From: JBECKX01 sp964468475
GTDB taxonomy: Bacteria; Zixibacteria; MSB-5A5; CAIYYT01
Direction: 5' to 3'
DNA length: 64,000 bases
Assembly (NCBI GenBank): GCA_964468475.1
Contig: CAYXUL010000006.1
Coordinates: 1 to 64,000, forward strand
Positions within the stretch are counted from its first letter, which is position 1; every line of letters starts with the position of its first letter. The position numbers were made by a program, and so were the translations under genes. Below the pieces are notes generated by a model. It did not search any database. It saw nothing but the letters and a program-made list of their open reading frames with translations, and had not been told where the DNA came from. Shown piece by piece: positions 24,611-33,917 of the stretch.

Positions 24611-26272
24611 ATGTTTCGCTTGACTAGCCCGCATAGCGGTGGAAGATATAATTGGAGACTCACTCCCGGAAGTTACGTGGCCGGCCGTGACCCCCAGGTT
24701 GATCTGGTCGTCAACGACTCAACGGTTTCACGTCGTCATGCGCGTTTTGTCGTCATCGACGCGAATACTGTGCGTCTTACCGATCTGGGCAGCCTGAACG
24801 GAACGCAGGTCAACGACAACAAGGTCGCCGACACAATTGAGGTCAAAGCGGGCGACACTATTTCTCTCGGTAACGTAGGCTTCGTTCTGTTGCATGAGGA
24901 TTTGGCGCCAACCCGACCGAGCTCGTCACCGCCGGTGTCCATTATCCAGACTCCCAGTGAGCACACATCTATCTCCGCGATTCCGCTTGAGGAGGCCCTT
25001 GCGCCACCGGTACAGCAGGATCAATCAAGTCAGAAAGTGTTTCGGGCCATTTCTGACATGGCTAAAATGCTGATCCTGCCGCAATCCCTGAACGAGATGT
25101 TTGATGAAGCACTCAAACTGCTGCAGCAGATTGTAAGCCTGGAACGCTGCGCAATTCTGCTTACCAAGGAGGGTCGCGAAGATGTCGAGCTGATGAGCTA
25201 TCGCGTCTGCGAAGGTAATGGCACTTCAGATCAAAACTTCAGCATGTCATCTACCATCCTGAGCGAAGTGTTGCGAAAGAAGAATGCCGTTTTCTTCAGC
25301 GATCTGATTTCGGACGAACGGTTCGCCCAACAGGAATCTATCGTCGTTCAGGGGATTCGTTCGGCGATGGTCGTGCCGATGACCGATGAGGACCGAGTAA
25401 TTGGGGTTCTCTACATCGACACCACAGATCCCGATCATCGTTACAACGAGGAAACCCTTAAGGTAGCGGCGACGTTCGGAAATATTCTGGCCGCCAAGAT
25501 CACGAATCACAACCTTCTCAAGGAGCGGCAGGAAAAAGAACAACTTGAAGCCGAGTTGTCGATCGCGTCACAAATTCAAACCGGGCTGATGCCCAAGGCG
25601 CTGCCACAGGTTGACGGTTATAGTTTTCATGCTTATCAGATGCAGTGCAAAATGGTGGGTGGGGATTTGTACGACGTCGCCAAACTGGATGACGGTCGGA
25701 TCCTGTTTCTGCTGGCAGACGTATCGGGCAAGGGAATGGGCGCGGCGCTGCTGGCATCAAACATTCTCTCCGCGCTAAGAATTCTGCGAGGCAACCAGAA
25801 TTTCGCAATTTTGGATGCAGTTAAGAGAATTTCATCGCAGCTGCATCATTCAAGTCGATCGGGCGATTTCGCCACCGTTTTTGCAGGTGTGCTTGATCCA
25901 TCGAACAATAAGGTGAATTTCGTAAATGCCGGGCACAACCCCCCGCTGCTGGTGCGCACAGACGGCACCTTGAAGCATCTTGATCCCACCGGAATACCAA
26001 TCGGTATTTTCGAAGACTTCGATTGGCAGGAAGAATCTGTCGAGTTGGCTCCCGATGACAAAATCGTCATCTTCACCGACGGCATCACTGAAGCCACTGA
26101 TTCAGCGGGAGAACTCTATGACGATCCCCGCATGGAAGCTTTCGTCAAAAGCAACTGCACCCTGGCGGTGGACGAGCTGGCCGAGAAGCTGTTGGCCGAC
26201 GTCAACCGCTTCGTAGGTGACGCGCCGCGTTCAGACGATATGACAATGATCCTGCTTGAGCGAAAGAGCTAA
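24611..26272 (+). CDS. FHA-GAF-PP2C (SpoIIE-type) phosphatase
   Basis: 553 residues. Residues 1-95 are an FHA phosphothreonine-binding domain (YVAGRDP, STVSRRHARF, LGSLNGTQVN). A proline-rich linker is followed by a GAF domain (about 135-300; LERCAILLTKEG, VIGVLYIDTTDPDHRY). A short coiled-coil (KERQEKEQLEAELSIASQIQ) leads to the SpoIIE/RsbU phosphatase domain (about 335-553; GGDLYDVAKLDDGRILFLLADVSGKGMGAALLAS, FTDGITEA, SDDMTMILL) with the metal-binding Asp residues present. Such proteins dephosphorylate anti-anti-sigma factors in partner-switching pathways; no RsbV/RsbW gene is in this window. FHA suggests control by a Ser/Thr kinase. Confidence 0.93.
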   Translation: MFRLTSPHSGGRYNWRLTPGSYVAGRDPQVDLVVNDSTVSRRHARFVVIDANTVRLTDLGSLNGTQVNDNKVADTIEVKAGDTISLGNVGFVLLHEDLAPTRPSSSPPVSIIQTPSEHTSISAIPLEEALAPPVQQDQSSQKVFRAISDMAKMLILPQSLNEMFDEALKLLQQIVSLERCAILLTKEGREDVELMSYRVCEGNGTSDQNFSMSSTILSEVLRKKNAVFFSDLISDERFAQQESIVVQGIRSAMVVPMTDEDRVIGVLYIDTTDPDHRYNEETLKVAATFGNILAAKITNHNLLKERQEKEQLEAELSIASQIQTGLMPKALPQVDGYSFHAYQMQCKMVGGDLYDVAKLDDGRILFLLADVSGKGMGAALLASNILSALRILRGNQNFAILDAVKRISSQLHHSSRSGDFATVFAGVLDPSNNKVNFVNAGHNPPLLVRTDGTLKHLDPTGIPIGIFEDFDWQEESVELAPDDKIVIFTDGITEATDSAGELYDDPRMEAFVKSNCTLAVDELAEKLLADVNRFVGDAPRSDDMTMILLERKS

Positions 26273-26634
26273 TCCACTTTCAGGAATTTGATCGTCAGGG
26301 GATACTTGAAATCTTCGCCATTGTTGACTTTCACTCCGGCAATGATGACCAGTATCAGCATTGTCAAAGCTAATAGCGGCAGCAGAATAAGTCCGATCAC
26401 AAGAATTATCAGAAACGCCGCTACCACCATGTAAATAGTCCAACTGATTTGGAAATTCAGGGACATACGCCCCTGCCGGTCGACCTGCGGCGAATCATCT
26501 TTCTTGATCAACCACACAATCAACGGACCCAGCACATTGCCGAACGGGAAGACAAAACCAATCAGGGCGGCCAGATGACATAGCATCGACCAGGTTCTGA
26601 CGTCTTTTTCGCTCATCGGATTAGTTTCTGGCAT
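26269..26634 (-). CDS. DUF4870/Tic20-like small membrane protein
   Basis: 121 residues from ATG 26634 (GAGG 6 bases upstream). The pattern WSMLCHLAALIGFVFPFGNVLGPLIVWLIKKDDSPQVDRQGRMSLNFQISWTIY is typical of DUF4870, with three or four membrane segments and a C-terminal KFLKVD. Function unknown; the family is widespread and Tic20-like. Its stop codon overlaps that of the convergent FHA-GAF-PP2C gene by 4 bases. Confidence 0.85.
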   Translation of the reverse strand: MPETNPMSEKDVRTWSMLCHLAALIGFVFPFGNVLGPLIVWLIKKDDSPQVDRQGRMSLNFQISWTIYMVVAAFLIILVIGLILLPLLALTMLILVIIAGVKVNNGEDFKYPLTIKFLKVD

Positions 26635-26690
26635 TACGACCTCGTTTCCTTGAAAGTATGAACGAAGAAAAATAACATTCTTACAAATCA

Positions 26691-26719
26691 AGCGGCAAGC
26701 ACAGATAACGCTCGCCGCT
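26691..26719 (-). terminator. Hairpin after the barrel-sandwich/KOW gene
   Basis: AGCGGC-A-AGC pairs with GCT-C-GCCGCT around a 9-base loop (26691-26719). On the minus strand it is followed by TTGATTTGTAAG, a weak U-tract. It lies 43 bases past the stop codon at 26762. Confidence 0.45.
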
Positions 26720-26761
26720 CTGACAGGACTTCAATTGTCGCTACTTGGCTCCGAAACGCGG

Positions 26762-27892
26762 CTAGCCCTCGATCATTTCGACATTGGCGCGTGGAATGAC
26801 AACTTCCTCCTCGCCATCTTCAAACTTAACCTTTAGTACACGCGCCATCGACTCAGAGTCGAGTTTTTGTAGCGGCGAGGGCAATTCTGTGACTTTGCCG
26901 ATCTTGCCGAAGTATGGCGCACGGATAACCCGGATGTATGAACCTATTTCCAGGCCGATATCAGTGGACTGTTTGGCAGCAGTACCACTGCGAATGTCAT
27001 CGGGTATCGGAATGATAACCTCGGGGCGAATGACCCCCGCACGAATCTGGGTGGCGCCGTTGATGCAAGCCATTTTGCCTTCATTGGATCTTAGCAGATC
27101 GAAAGTCTTCTTCGCCATCATGATCTCGCCGAATCCTTCGGTCACTACCAGCGTCACGCCCAGATCCTCCGAACCCGTGATCGCAACACCGATATCATAG
27201 CCAAGGAAGTCACGGAGGTCTTTGTCAGAGAAACCGCCGCAAACGATGCCGGCAGCCCCGACCGAGATTGCCTTCTTGACGGCATCGGCAGTGACAAATG
27301 AACCACCGACGATTACTTTATCTTTGCTTGCCTCATCGATCAGTTCCGGCGTTAGCCTGGTGTCGCGATCAGCAACGACGATCTTCAGCTCGCCGTGCGT
27401 TTCGCCACCGATTCCGAAAATGCCCTGCACAAACGCGCCCCAGCTTCTCACCACCACACCTTCAGCCTCGATAACCTCAACTACCTCACCGTCGAGATAG
27501 GCTTTGACTTCTACCGGAAGCGGCTCGCCGCGAAGCAGTACCTGCCCGGTGACACTGGAAATCGTTTCCACCGTTCCGGTCAACTTGGCCTTGACCTCCG
27601 ACTTGAACAACCCAAAAAACGATTTGCTTCGCCCGATCACCTCACCCTGGGTGATCTCCTCCCCCTCCTTCTTCAGCATATAGGTGTTGATCTCATCCGG
27701 CAGGATACCCAGCACGTTGGCCACGTTCATTGTCTCAACCGGCCCCGGCAGCAGCGTGCGCGCCACCACGTCGTCAGGCTTAACCTTGTCGCCTTGTTTG
27801 ACCAGGACATCACCCTTAAGCGGCAGGATGCGCCGTTTGCTAATCAGTTCTTTGCTTGAGACTTTTAGTCCCGGTGTATATGTGTGTGCCAT
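26762..27892 (-). CDS. Barrel-sandwich/KOW-domain protein paired with MutL-like ATPase
   Basis: 376 residues, soluble. The N-terminal third has strands such as RILPLKGDVLVKQGDKVKPDDVVAR and VKAKLTGTVETISSVTGQVLLRGE, resembling the barrel-sandwich (lipoyl/RnfC-like) fold, but with no biotin or lipoyl lysine motif. The middle (about 170-300) contains KVIVGGSFVTADAVKKAISVGAAGIVCGGFSDKDL, a Rossmann-like repeat. The C-terminus (about 315-376) is a KOW-like strand set (GSYIRVIRAPYFGKIGKVTEL). No catalytic residues can be assigned. It lies 52 bases downstream of the MutL-like ATPase on the same strand, and the two probably form one complex or pathway. ATG 27892 has GAGG nearby. Confidence 0.75.
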   Translation of the reverse strand: MAHTYTPGLKVSSKELISKRRILPLKGDVLVKQGDKVKPDDVVARTLLPGPVETMNVANVLGILPDEINTYMLKKEGEEITQGEVIGRSKSFFGLFKSEVKAKLTGTVETISSVTGQVLLRGEPLPVEVKAYLDGEVVEVIEAEGVVVRSWGAFVQGIFGIGGETHGELKIVVADRDTRLTPELIDEASKDKVIVGGSFVTADAVKKAISVGAAGIVCGGFSDKDLRDFLGYDIGVAITGSEDLGVTLVVTEGFGEIMMAKKTFDLLRSNEGKMACINGATQIRAGVIRPEVIIPIPDDIRSGTAAKQSTDIGLEIGSYIRVIRAPYFGKIGKVTELPSPLQKLDSESMARVLKVKFEDGEEEVVIPRANVEMIEG

Positions 27893-27944
27893 TTACTCCT
27901 CACCCAATATTCGATCAATGTCCCAAATGGCGCGACTTCGATTT

Positions 27945-29834
27945 CTACTCACGCTCCAACGCTTCCTTTGGGTATATATCCAATTCTGTCATCCACTCGA
28001 TTAACTTGCTCACTCGTTTGGCATCATCGGTAGGAAGATGGAAAGGCCGGCCGCGACCATCAAGGATAATTCCAACCACTCCACCGGAAAGATTACGCTC
28101 AATGCTCTTTCCGGAACCCTCACCCAGATCGAGCTTGCCGGCGGGATCAAGCTTGGCTCTGGCTTTGAGCGGCAGATTGGTGGATTCGTCGAATCCCAGC
28201 TCGAACGATTTCATCTCTCCATACATCAACTTGCCTTCCTCTTTGCGGCCATCCGGGAATTCAATGCTGTAGGAGAGCATCTCCTTGCCCTCTTTGGCAT
28301 CCCCGGCGGGCGCCACACAGGTGCCGAGATGAATCAGGCAATCCTTGTTGAAAACTTCAGTTGCGGCCTGCTGATGAACCGTTGAAAGAACACCCAGCTG
28401 CGGCATCATAAAGATCGAATCGACCGCAAGGCGGGTAATACCCTCCGGCAGGAATGCATCAATCATCATCAGCGCTGACTGCTGCCGGCGCGGTGCATGC
28501 GACAACACCCCGCCTGAACCGATCAACATGTTGAGGGTCATCAGGTTCACCAGCGTCTCACCAGAGGATTTCTGCTCGAAGGCATCCGCGATCGTGCGCT
28601 GCTGCTGCACGCCTTTGAGCACGGTGGCGAAGCTCTTGTGCTGCTCGAAAGCAAGGCGGAGCGCTTCCTTGGCGATTGCCTGCTCGAATACCAGTTCCTG
28701 CATCGACTGCGGGATGGTCGTCGGGCGTATCATTTTATTCTTCACGCGGTTGCGCAGGTCACGCTCATCCATATGGAACGGCACCCAGCGCATGACGTTA
28801 TCGAGTCCGGCTTCCGCAAAAACGTTGGAAACCGAATAACTCATACCGAGATTCGCCGAGACTGTACGATTGAAAACACCCTGGAACACCGAGAAAACGT
28901 CAGTGGTCGCGCCGCCGATATCGACGCCCACCACCTCAATATCTTCGATTTCGGAAATTGTCTTGATAATCAGCCCTACGGCGCCCGGGGTCGGCATAAT
29001 CGGCGCATCGGTCCAGGTCATTAGCTTTTTATATCCCGGCGCCTGCGCCATCACATGTTCAAGGAACAAATCGTGGATTGCCTCACGCGCCGGCAGTAGA
29101 TTCTCGCGTTCAAGCACGGGCCGCAGGTTTTCAACCGTTTTCAGGTCGACCTTATGGGCCAAAGTCTCGCCAACCGCCTCGCGGGCATCCTTATTTCCCG
29201 CGTAAATCACTGGCAGCTGGTAAGATGAGCCCAGTCGCGGCCTGGGATCTGCGGCCGAGATCAACTCGGCTATCTCAACTACGTGAGTCGTGGTGCCGCC
29301 GTCGATTCCGCCCGAAAGCAGAATCATATCGGGGCGGAGATGACGAATTCGTTCGATCTGCTGATATGGCTGTCTCTTGTCGTTTGAAGCTATTACATCC
29401 ATGACGATAGCACCTGCGCCCAGAGCCGCACGCTCCGCGGATTCCGCCGTCATCGATCGCACTACTCCCGCAACCATCATCTGAAGCCCGCCACCGGCTG
29501 AGGATGTCGAAATATAAACGTCCGTTCCTACTTTGTCGCCGCTTTTGGACCGGGGTGAGATGATCCGATGGTTCTCATCGAGCAGTTTTCGGCCGGAGAG
29601 TTCTTCAACTTCCTGGACAGCATTGAGCACGCCCATGGTGACATCCTCAAAGGGAGCTTCGACTGTTGTGGGAGCTTCACCGCGCACCATCAGGCGATAC
29701 TGGCCATTCGTTTTCTCAATGAGAATCGCCTTGGTGGTCGTTGAACCGCAATCGGTTGCGAGGATAACCTCTATGTCCTCCGGTTTGATCTCGACGTTGG
29801 ACTCAACCTTGGAATCAGCACTTGTATCAGCCAT
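27945..29834 (-). CDS. MutL-like ASKHA-fold ATPase (glutamate mutase L/reactivase family)
   Basis: 629 residues. Phosphate-1 motif ATDCGSTTTKAILIEK (about 29-44), an LLSGGIDGGTTTHVV segment, the second ASKHA motif VVGVDIGGATTDVFSVF (about 300) and LGTCVAPAGD near the C-terminus identify the 'glutamate mutase L' family (PF13941). MutL is encoded with B12-dependent glutamate or ornithine mutases and is thought to act as a chaperone or reactivating ATPase. No MutS/MutE-type mutase or other B12 enzyme is present within the window, so the partner here is unknown. It heads a two-gene unit with the barrel-sandwich/KOW protein. Confidence 0.88.
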   Translation of the reverse strand: MADTSADSKVESNVEIKPEDIEVILATDCGSTTTKAILIEKTNGQYRLMVRGEAPTTVEAPFEDVTMGVLNAVQEVEELSGRKLLDENHRIISPRSKSGDKVGTDVYISTSSAGGGLQMMVAGVVRSMTAESAERAALGAGAIVMDVIASNDKRQPYQQIERIRHLRPDMILLSGGIDGGTTTHVVEIAELISAADPRPRLGSSYQLPVIYAGNKDAREAVGETLAHKVDLKTVENLRPVLERENLLPAREAIHDLFLEHVMAQAPGYKKLMTWTDAPIMPTPGAVGLIIKTISEIEDIEVVGVDIGGATTDVFSVFQGVFNRTVSANLGMSYSVSNVFAEAGLDNVMRWVPFHMDERDLRNRVKNKMIRPTTIPQSMQELVFEQAIAKEALRLAFEQHKSFATVLKGVQQQRTIADAFEQKSSGETLVNLMTLNMLIGSGGVLSHAPRRQQSALMMIDAFLPEGITRLAVDSIFMMPQLGVLSTVHQQAATEVFNKDCLIHLGTCVAPAGDAKEGKEMLSYSIEFPDGRKEEGKLMYGEMKSFELGFDESTNLPLKARAKLDPAGKLDLGEGSGKSIERNLSGGVVGIILDGRGRPFHLPTDDAKRVSKLIEWMTELDIYPKEALERE

Positions 29835-30013
29835 ACAGCAAGTATCCTCTATCGTTAACTGTTACTATCGAAGTTGCTGCCGGTGACCCTCCCGGCGGTT
29901 CAAAACCTGCAAACTCGATCATCGAGAGACATCGATTATAACATTCCCACCCCCCCTTGTCAACGCCATCCTCACCCACCGGCAAACATCTGCGCTAACC
30001 CTATAAAAAGCGC

Positions 30014-30046
30014 TTGACAGCGCCATTTAGCTGGGTACCTTATAGT
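30014..30046 (+). promoter_or_regulatory. Weak promoter candidate for the first secreted giant
   Basis: TTGACA (30014-30019) is followed by TATAGT (30041-30046) with a 21-base spacer, longer than optimal; a poorer hexamer ACCTTA gives 17. The 468 bases between the MutL-like gene (29834) and the secreted protein (30303) hold no gene other than the two-codon ORF described next. Confidence 0.35.
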
Positions 30047-30199
30047 TGGTAGGTCAGAGGTCTTCTCTACAACCAAGTAACGAATAAGAAACGAAAACCG
30101 AATTTTGAGAGCTGAAAATCTGCCACGGCTTTAGTTGCCGTGCGTACTGACCAGCGATCAGAGACAAACAGAAAAAGTTTTTCGAAGACTTTAACCCGC

Positions 30200-30246
30200 A
30201 GGAGGTTGTGCCTATGAGTTAACGCCGTCTGATGTCCTCCAGACGG
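30200..30246 (+). promoter_or_regulatory. Two-codon leader ORF with strong ribosome site and adjoining hairpin
   Basis: AGGAGG (30200-30205) is followed at ideal spacing (8 bases) by ATG AGT TAA (30214-30222), a Met-Ser-stop ORF. Two bases after the stop, CCGTCTG (30225-30231) and CAGACGG (30240-30246) form a perfect 7-bp hairpin. A ribosome on the mini-ORF would cover the hairpin base. A second site GGGAGGAG (30256-30263) and then ATG 30303 follow. Seen directly; a translation-coupled leader control is inference. Confidence 0.4.
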
Positions 30247-30302
30247 AAAAACTTGGGAGGAGTTTTTTGTACTGCACTTTAACGAAATGGAAAGGTGAGA
30301 CC

Positions 30303-33300
30303 ATGTACCGATGTAGAATGACACTGAGGGTTCTCATCACCCTCATTGCAGTGCTCGCACTTTGTACTTCTCTTGCTCTCGCTAAAGAGGGCAAGAAAAC
30401 TGAGATTTCAGTCCACAAAGTTCAGTTCCAAAATGGGCCGAACTGGGATCTGAAACAGCAAATGAATCAAGATCAGGGAGCGACTGGTGGAACCTTCTAT
30501 GAAGGTGAAGCCTCCAAGATTGCTCCACACCGACTTGACGGACAGCCGCAACGTGGGCGTTCGTATTCTTCAGTTTATCTGTCTGAAGATTTCGAGGGTA
30601 CTGTACCTCCAGGCGGCTGGGGGTCTGTAGTCAACGATGCGGGCTTCACTTGGCAAATAGGGACCTTAGACCCTTATTCCGGCCTTCAGTATGCGGACAT
30701 CCTCTATGATTCTACTTTGGCCACTCAGGATGAATGGCTGGTTACACCGTCGATGGACTTCAGCGCAGCCACCACTGACCTGCGCCTCGACTTCTATTGG
30801 TTTGCAAGTTATTACTGGGCCGTAAGCCCGTACGATAACTACAATCTTGAAGTCTGGGTCTCTACTGACGGCGGTGCGACCTTTACCGACAAGATCTGGG
30901 ATGAAAACAGCGAAGGGGTCTTCAGCAATTATACTTATTACAATAAAGTCCTCGATTTGAGCACTTACGCCGGGCAGAGCAGCGTTGCCATCGGATTCCG
31001 CTATAACGGTTCCGACGGCGCCGAAGCTGCTATTGACCTGGTTACCGTCACCGACGATCCGCCGCCGGTTGGCCGTTGCTGCTTTGCCAGTGGAACCTCA
31101 TGCAGCGACCTGAGCGAAGCAGACTGTTTTGGCTCCGGTGGTGAAAGCTGGGATGAGGGCCTCACTTGCGCCGGCGATCCGTGTCCCGTTGCCCAGCAGG
31201 GCGACAACTGCTCGGATCCGTTGCTGATCAGCCTCCCTTCCGAACTTCCTTATCTTGATAAGGATCAATATACCTGTGGCCGTACTAACGACTACGATGC
31301 TACCTGCCTGGGTCTCTATGACGGTGGTGAGGACATTGTTTACAAAATCAGTGTGGCCTCTGAAGTTACCGTCGACATCACTCTTGACCCACAGGGCACA
31401 ACCTACACGGGCTTCGCGATTGATGATGCGACGTGCCCGCTTGATGCCGCCACTTGTGTCGCGCAGGCGACCAATTCAGGTTCCACACCTTACAGTATCA
31501 CCAGCCTGACTCTCAGTCCTGGTGATTATTTCCTGATGGTCGATACCTGGCCGTCTCCGGATTGTATCCCGGCGTTCGATCTGACGATCAACGAAGCGGC
31601 TCCTCCGACTCCGGGTGACAACTGCGCGGCTCCCTTTGCGCTGACTCTCGGTTCTGGGGACCTGCCGTATACCGAGTCGGGCCTCTATAACTGTGGCCGT
31701 GGCGACAACTACAATGCCACCTGCCTGGGATCGTACGACGGCGGCGAAGACTTCGTGATGGAGTTGACCCTCACCGACGACGTGATGCTTGACATCACCC
31801 TCGATCCGAAGGGTACTACATGGAGTGGCTTTGCTCTTGACGATGTCTGCCCGCTTGACGCCGGCTCAGGCGACTGCATTGGCGTGGTAACGAGTTCTTC
31901 CGGCGATCCGAAGACGATGTATGGAGTCTCTCTCACAGCCGGTACTTACTACATCATGGTAGATACGTATCCGACCCCGACGTGTATTCCTGACTTCGAC
32001 TTGACGTTCGCAATTGCGGCTCCTCCGCCGGACAACGACGACTGCGCTAACGCCACGCCGACAGGCGACGTTATCTCGCTTCCGTTCTCGACGGCGGCCG
32101 CCTCATTCGACGGCAGCGGTGACTGTCAGACCGCACCAAATGTCTGGTATGACTACACTGCTCCAATCGACGGCGCGGCTAGCTTCAGCCTGTGCGGCTC
32201 CAGCTACGACACCAAGATTGCCGTCTACGACGGTTGCGGTGGCACGCTGCTGGCCTGCAATGACGACTTCTGCAGTTTGCAGTCGCAGGCTACCGTTCCG
32301 ATCACCATGGGCAGCCATTATTGGGTTGAAGTTGGTGGATACAGCAGCACTGTCGGCGACGGAGTACTCACAATCACTTCATTTGTTCCTCCGCCGAACG
32401 ACAATTGCGAGGATGTGACGCCTGTGACCCTGACTGCCGGGGTTCCGGTTACATTCACCGGTGACAACACCAACGCCACCAACGAGTGCTCATCGCTGCT
32501 TGCCTCCGATGGCGAAACCTGGCATGCCTTCGAATTGACCGAGTGTTCCGATGTCACCATCGACTACTGCGGAACCTCGCCGGCATTCGGCAACGCCTGG
32601 ATTGTTGTGATTACCGGCTGTCCGTGTGACAATCTGGTGTACTACACTGATTTCAACACGACAGATTGTGGTGATGGCAATGTCACTATCAATTTCGCGA
32701 GCCTTCCCGCGGGCGTGTACTACTATCCTGTCCTGAAGGATCCGGCCTACGGCGCCGTTGGCCCGTACACGATTCACGTCGTGTCCACACCGGTCACCGA
32801 CTACTGCGCAGCGGACGGTGGCGGCTACGAATATATTTCGCAGGTCGATTTCCAGACCATCAGCAACGCTTCTGATGAAGACGGCTATGCGGATTATACC
32901 AACCTTTCAACTCCGATCGTCAAGGGTCAGAGCATTCCGCTTACAGTCACAAACGGCAGCGCCTATTCGACCGATGTCTGCAACGTTTGGGTTGACTGGA
33001 ACCAGGATCAGTGCTTTAGTGCCGATGAGCAAGTCGGCTCGAGTTCCGGATACGGTCCCTATAGCTTCGCCGTGTCGCCGCCGATGGACGCTGCCTCCGG
33101 CAAGACGAGAATGCGTATCCGTATCTGCGATGGCTCCTTTGATCCCAACACGCCGTGTGGCTCGACGAGCTATGGCGAAGTTGAGGATTATAGCGTCGAG
33201 GTTCGCAACGACGAGCCTACGTGTACGATCAACCCGAATCCACAGTATCTGTACTTCCTGTTCGCCGTCGTACCGATCACGAATGAATTCCAGTTCGGTA

Positions 33301-33821
33301 TGTTTGATGATGGCTATACTGCAGCAGATGTGGATATGTCGAGCGTGACCATAAATGGTCACCCGTTAGCCAGTATGACAGTCATGTCTGGTGTTCCCGG
33401 ATTTATCGGAGACATCGTCTATGGCACGATGACTGCGAATACGTTCATTACAGATTACGGTTCTGCCTTCATCGGAACTACTGACGAAACCTTCGATCTT
33501 GAAGGTTCGATGACGGATGCGACACCGTTCAGCATGACGGGCCACTTCAAGTTGGCCGGTAAAATGCCCGGACCGATTGAACGCTACATCGAGCCCTACA
33601 TTCCGGGCGAGGTCATCCTTCCGGGTGACTTTGACCTGACAGGTACGATTTCGATCGGCGATGCTGTCGCGCTCATCAACTACATCTTCGGTGGCGGTAC
33701 CTCACCTGAGAACGTCATGATTGGAGATGTTGACTGCTCCGGCGGTGTTTCCATCGGAGACGCTGTTCGTTTGATCAACTACATCTTCGGTGGTGGCGCA
33801 GCACCTTGCGCCGCGCAGTAA
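30303..33821 (+). CDS. Large secreted multidomain protein with dockerin-like C-terminus
   Basis: 1172 residues from ATG 30303 (GGTGAG just upstream; a TTG at 30267 would add 12 residues before the signal peptide). The signal peptide ends ALA at residue 27. Next is a choice-of-anchor-J-like beta sandwich (about 93-246; LSEDFEGTVPPGGW). A Cys-rich linker follows, then four tandem beta repeats starting near residues 298, 437, 575 and 696, the first two closely similar (DNC...YNATCLG-YDGGED...DITLDP-GTT). A GEVED-type domain ends at YGEVEDYSV (about 833-963). The C-terminus (about 1106-1172) has two calcium-loop repeats GDFDLTGTISIGDAVALIN / GDVDCSGGVSIGDAVRLIN, each followed by YIFGGG. Extracellular adhesion or scaffold role inferred; no enzyme motif. 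Confidence 0.85.
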   Translation: MYRCRMTLRVLITLIAVLALCTSLALAKEGKKTEISVHKVQFQNGPNWDLKQQMNQDQGATGGTFYEGEASKIAPHRLDGQPQRGRSYSSVYLSEDFEGTVPPGGWGSVVNDAGFTWQIGTLDPYSGLQYADILYDSTLATQDEWLVTPSMDFSAATTDLRLDFYWFASYYWAVSPYDNYNLEVWVSTDGGATFTDKIWDENSEGVFSNYTYYNKVLDLSTYAGQSSVAIGFRYNGSDGAEAAIDLVTVTDDPPPVGRCCFASGTSCSDLSEADCFGSGGESWDEGLTCAGDPCPVAQQGDNCSDPLLISLPSELPYLDKDQYTCGRTNDYDATCLGLYDGGEDIVYKISVASEVTVDITLDPQGTTYTGFAIDDATCPLDAATCVAQATNSGSTPYSITSLTLSPGDYFLMVDTWPSPDCIPAFDLTINEAAPPTPGDNCAAPFALTLGSGDLPYTESGLYNCGRGDNYNATCLGSYDGGEDFVMELTLTDDVMLDITLDPKGTTWSGFALDDVCPLDAGSGDCIGVVTSSSGDPKTMYGVSLTAGTYYIMVDTYPTPTCIPDFDLTFAIAAPPPDNDDCANATPTGDVISLPFSTAAASFDGSGDCQTAPNVWYDYTAPIDGAASFSLCGSSYDTKIAVYDGCGGTLLACNDDFCSLQSQATVPITMGSHYWVEVGGYSSTVGDGVLTITSFVPPPNDNCEDVTPVTLTAGVPVTFTGDNTNATNECSSLLASDGETWHAFELTECSDVTIDYCGTSPAFGNAWIVVITGCPCDNLVYYTDFNTTDCGDGNVTINFASLPAGVYYYPVLKDPAYGAVGPYTIHVVSTPVTDYCAADGGGYEYISQVDFQTISNASDEDGYADYTNLSTPIVKGQSIPLTVTNGSAYSTDVCNVWVDWNQDQCFSADEQVGSSSGYGPYSFAVSPPMDAASGKTRMRIRICDGSFDPNTPCGSTSYGEVEDYSVEVRNDEPTCTINPNPQYLYFLFAVVPITNEFQFGMFDDGYTAADVDMSSVTINGHPLASMTVMSGVPGFIGDIVYGTMTANTFITDYGSAFIGTTDETFDLEGSMTDATPFSMTGHFKLAGKMPGPIERYIEPYIPGEVILPGDFDLTGTISIGDAVALINYIFGGGTSPENVMIGDVDCSGGVSIGDAVRLINYIFGGGAAPCAAQ

Positions 33822-33885
33822 CTGAGATGTAAGACGGCCTTCCAATTCAGGAAGAGCTGTCAAGATCAGTGAATAGAGATAGATG

Positions 33886-33917
33886 CGGGAGTTTGCTCTT
33901 CGAAGGGCAGACTCCCG
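33886..33917 (+). terminator. Long imperfect hairpin between the two secreted giants
   Basis: CGGGAGT...ACTCCCG with inner TGC-CT / AG-GCA pairs spans 33886-33917. No U-tract follows (TGACTATG), so it may be a rho-independent-like element or an RNA-stability hairpin. The rest of 33822-34199 (378 bases) shows no gene. Confidence 0.45.
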
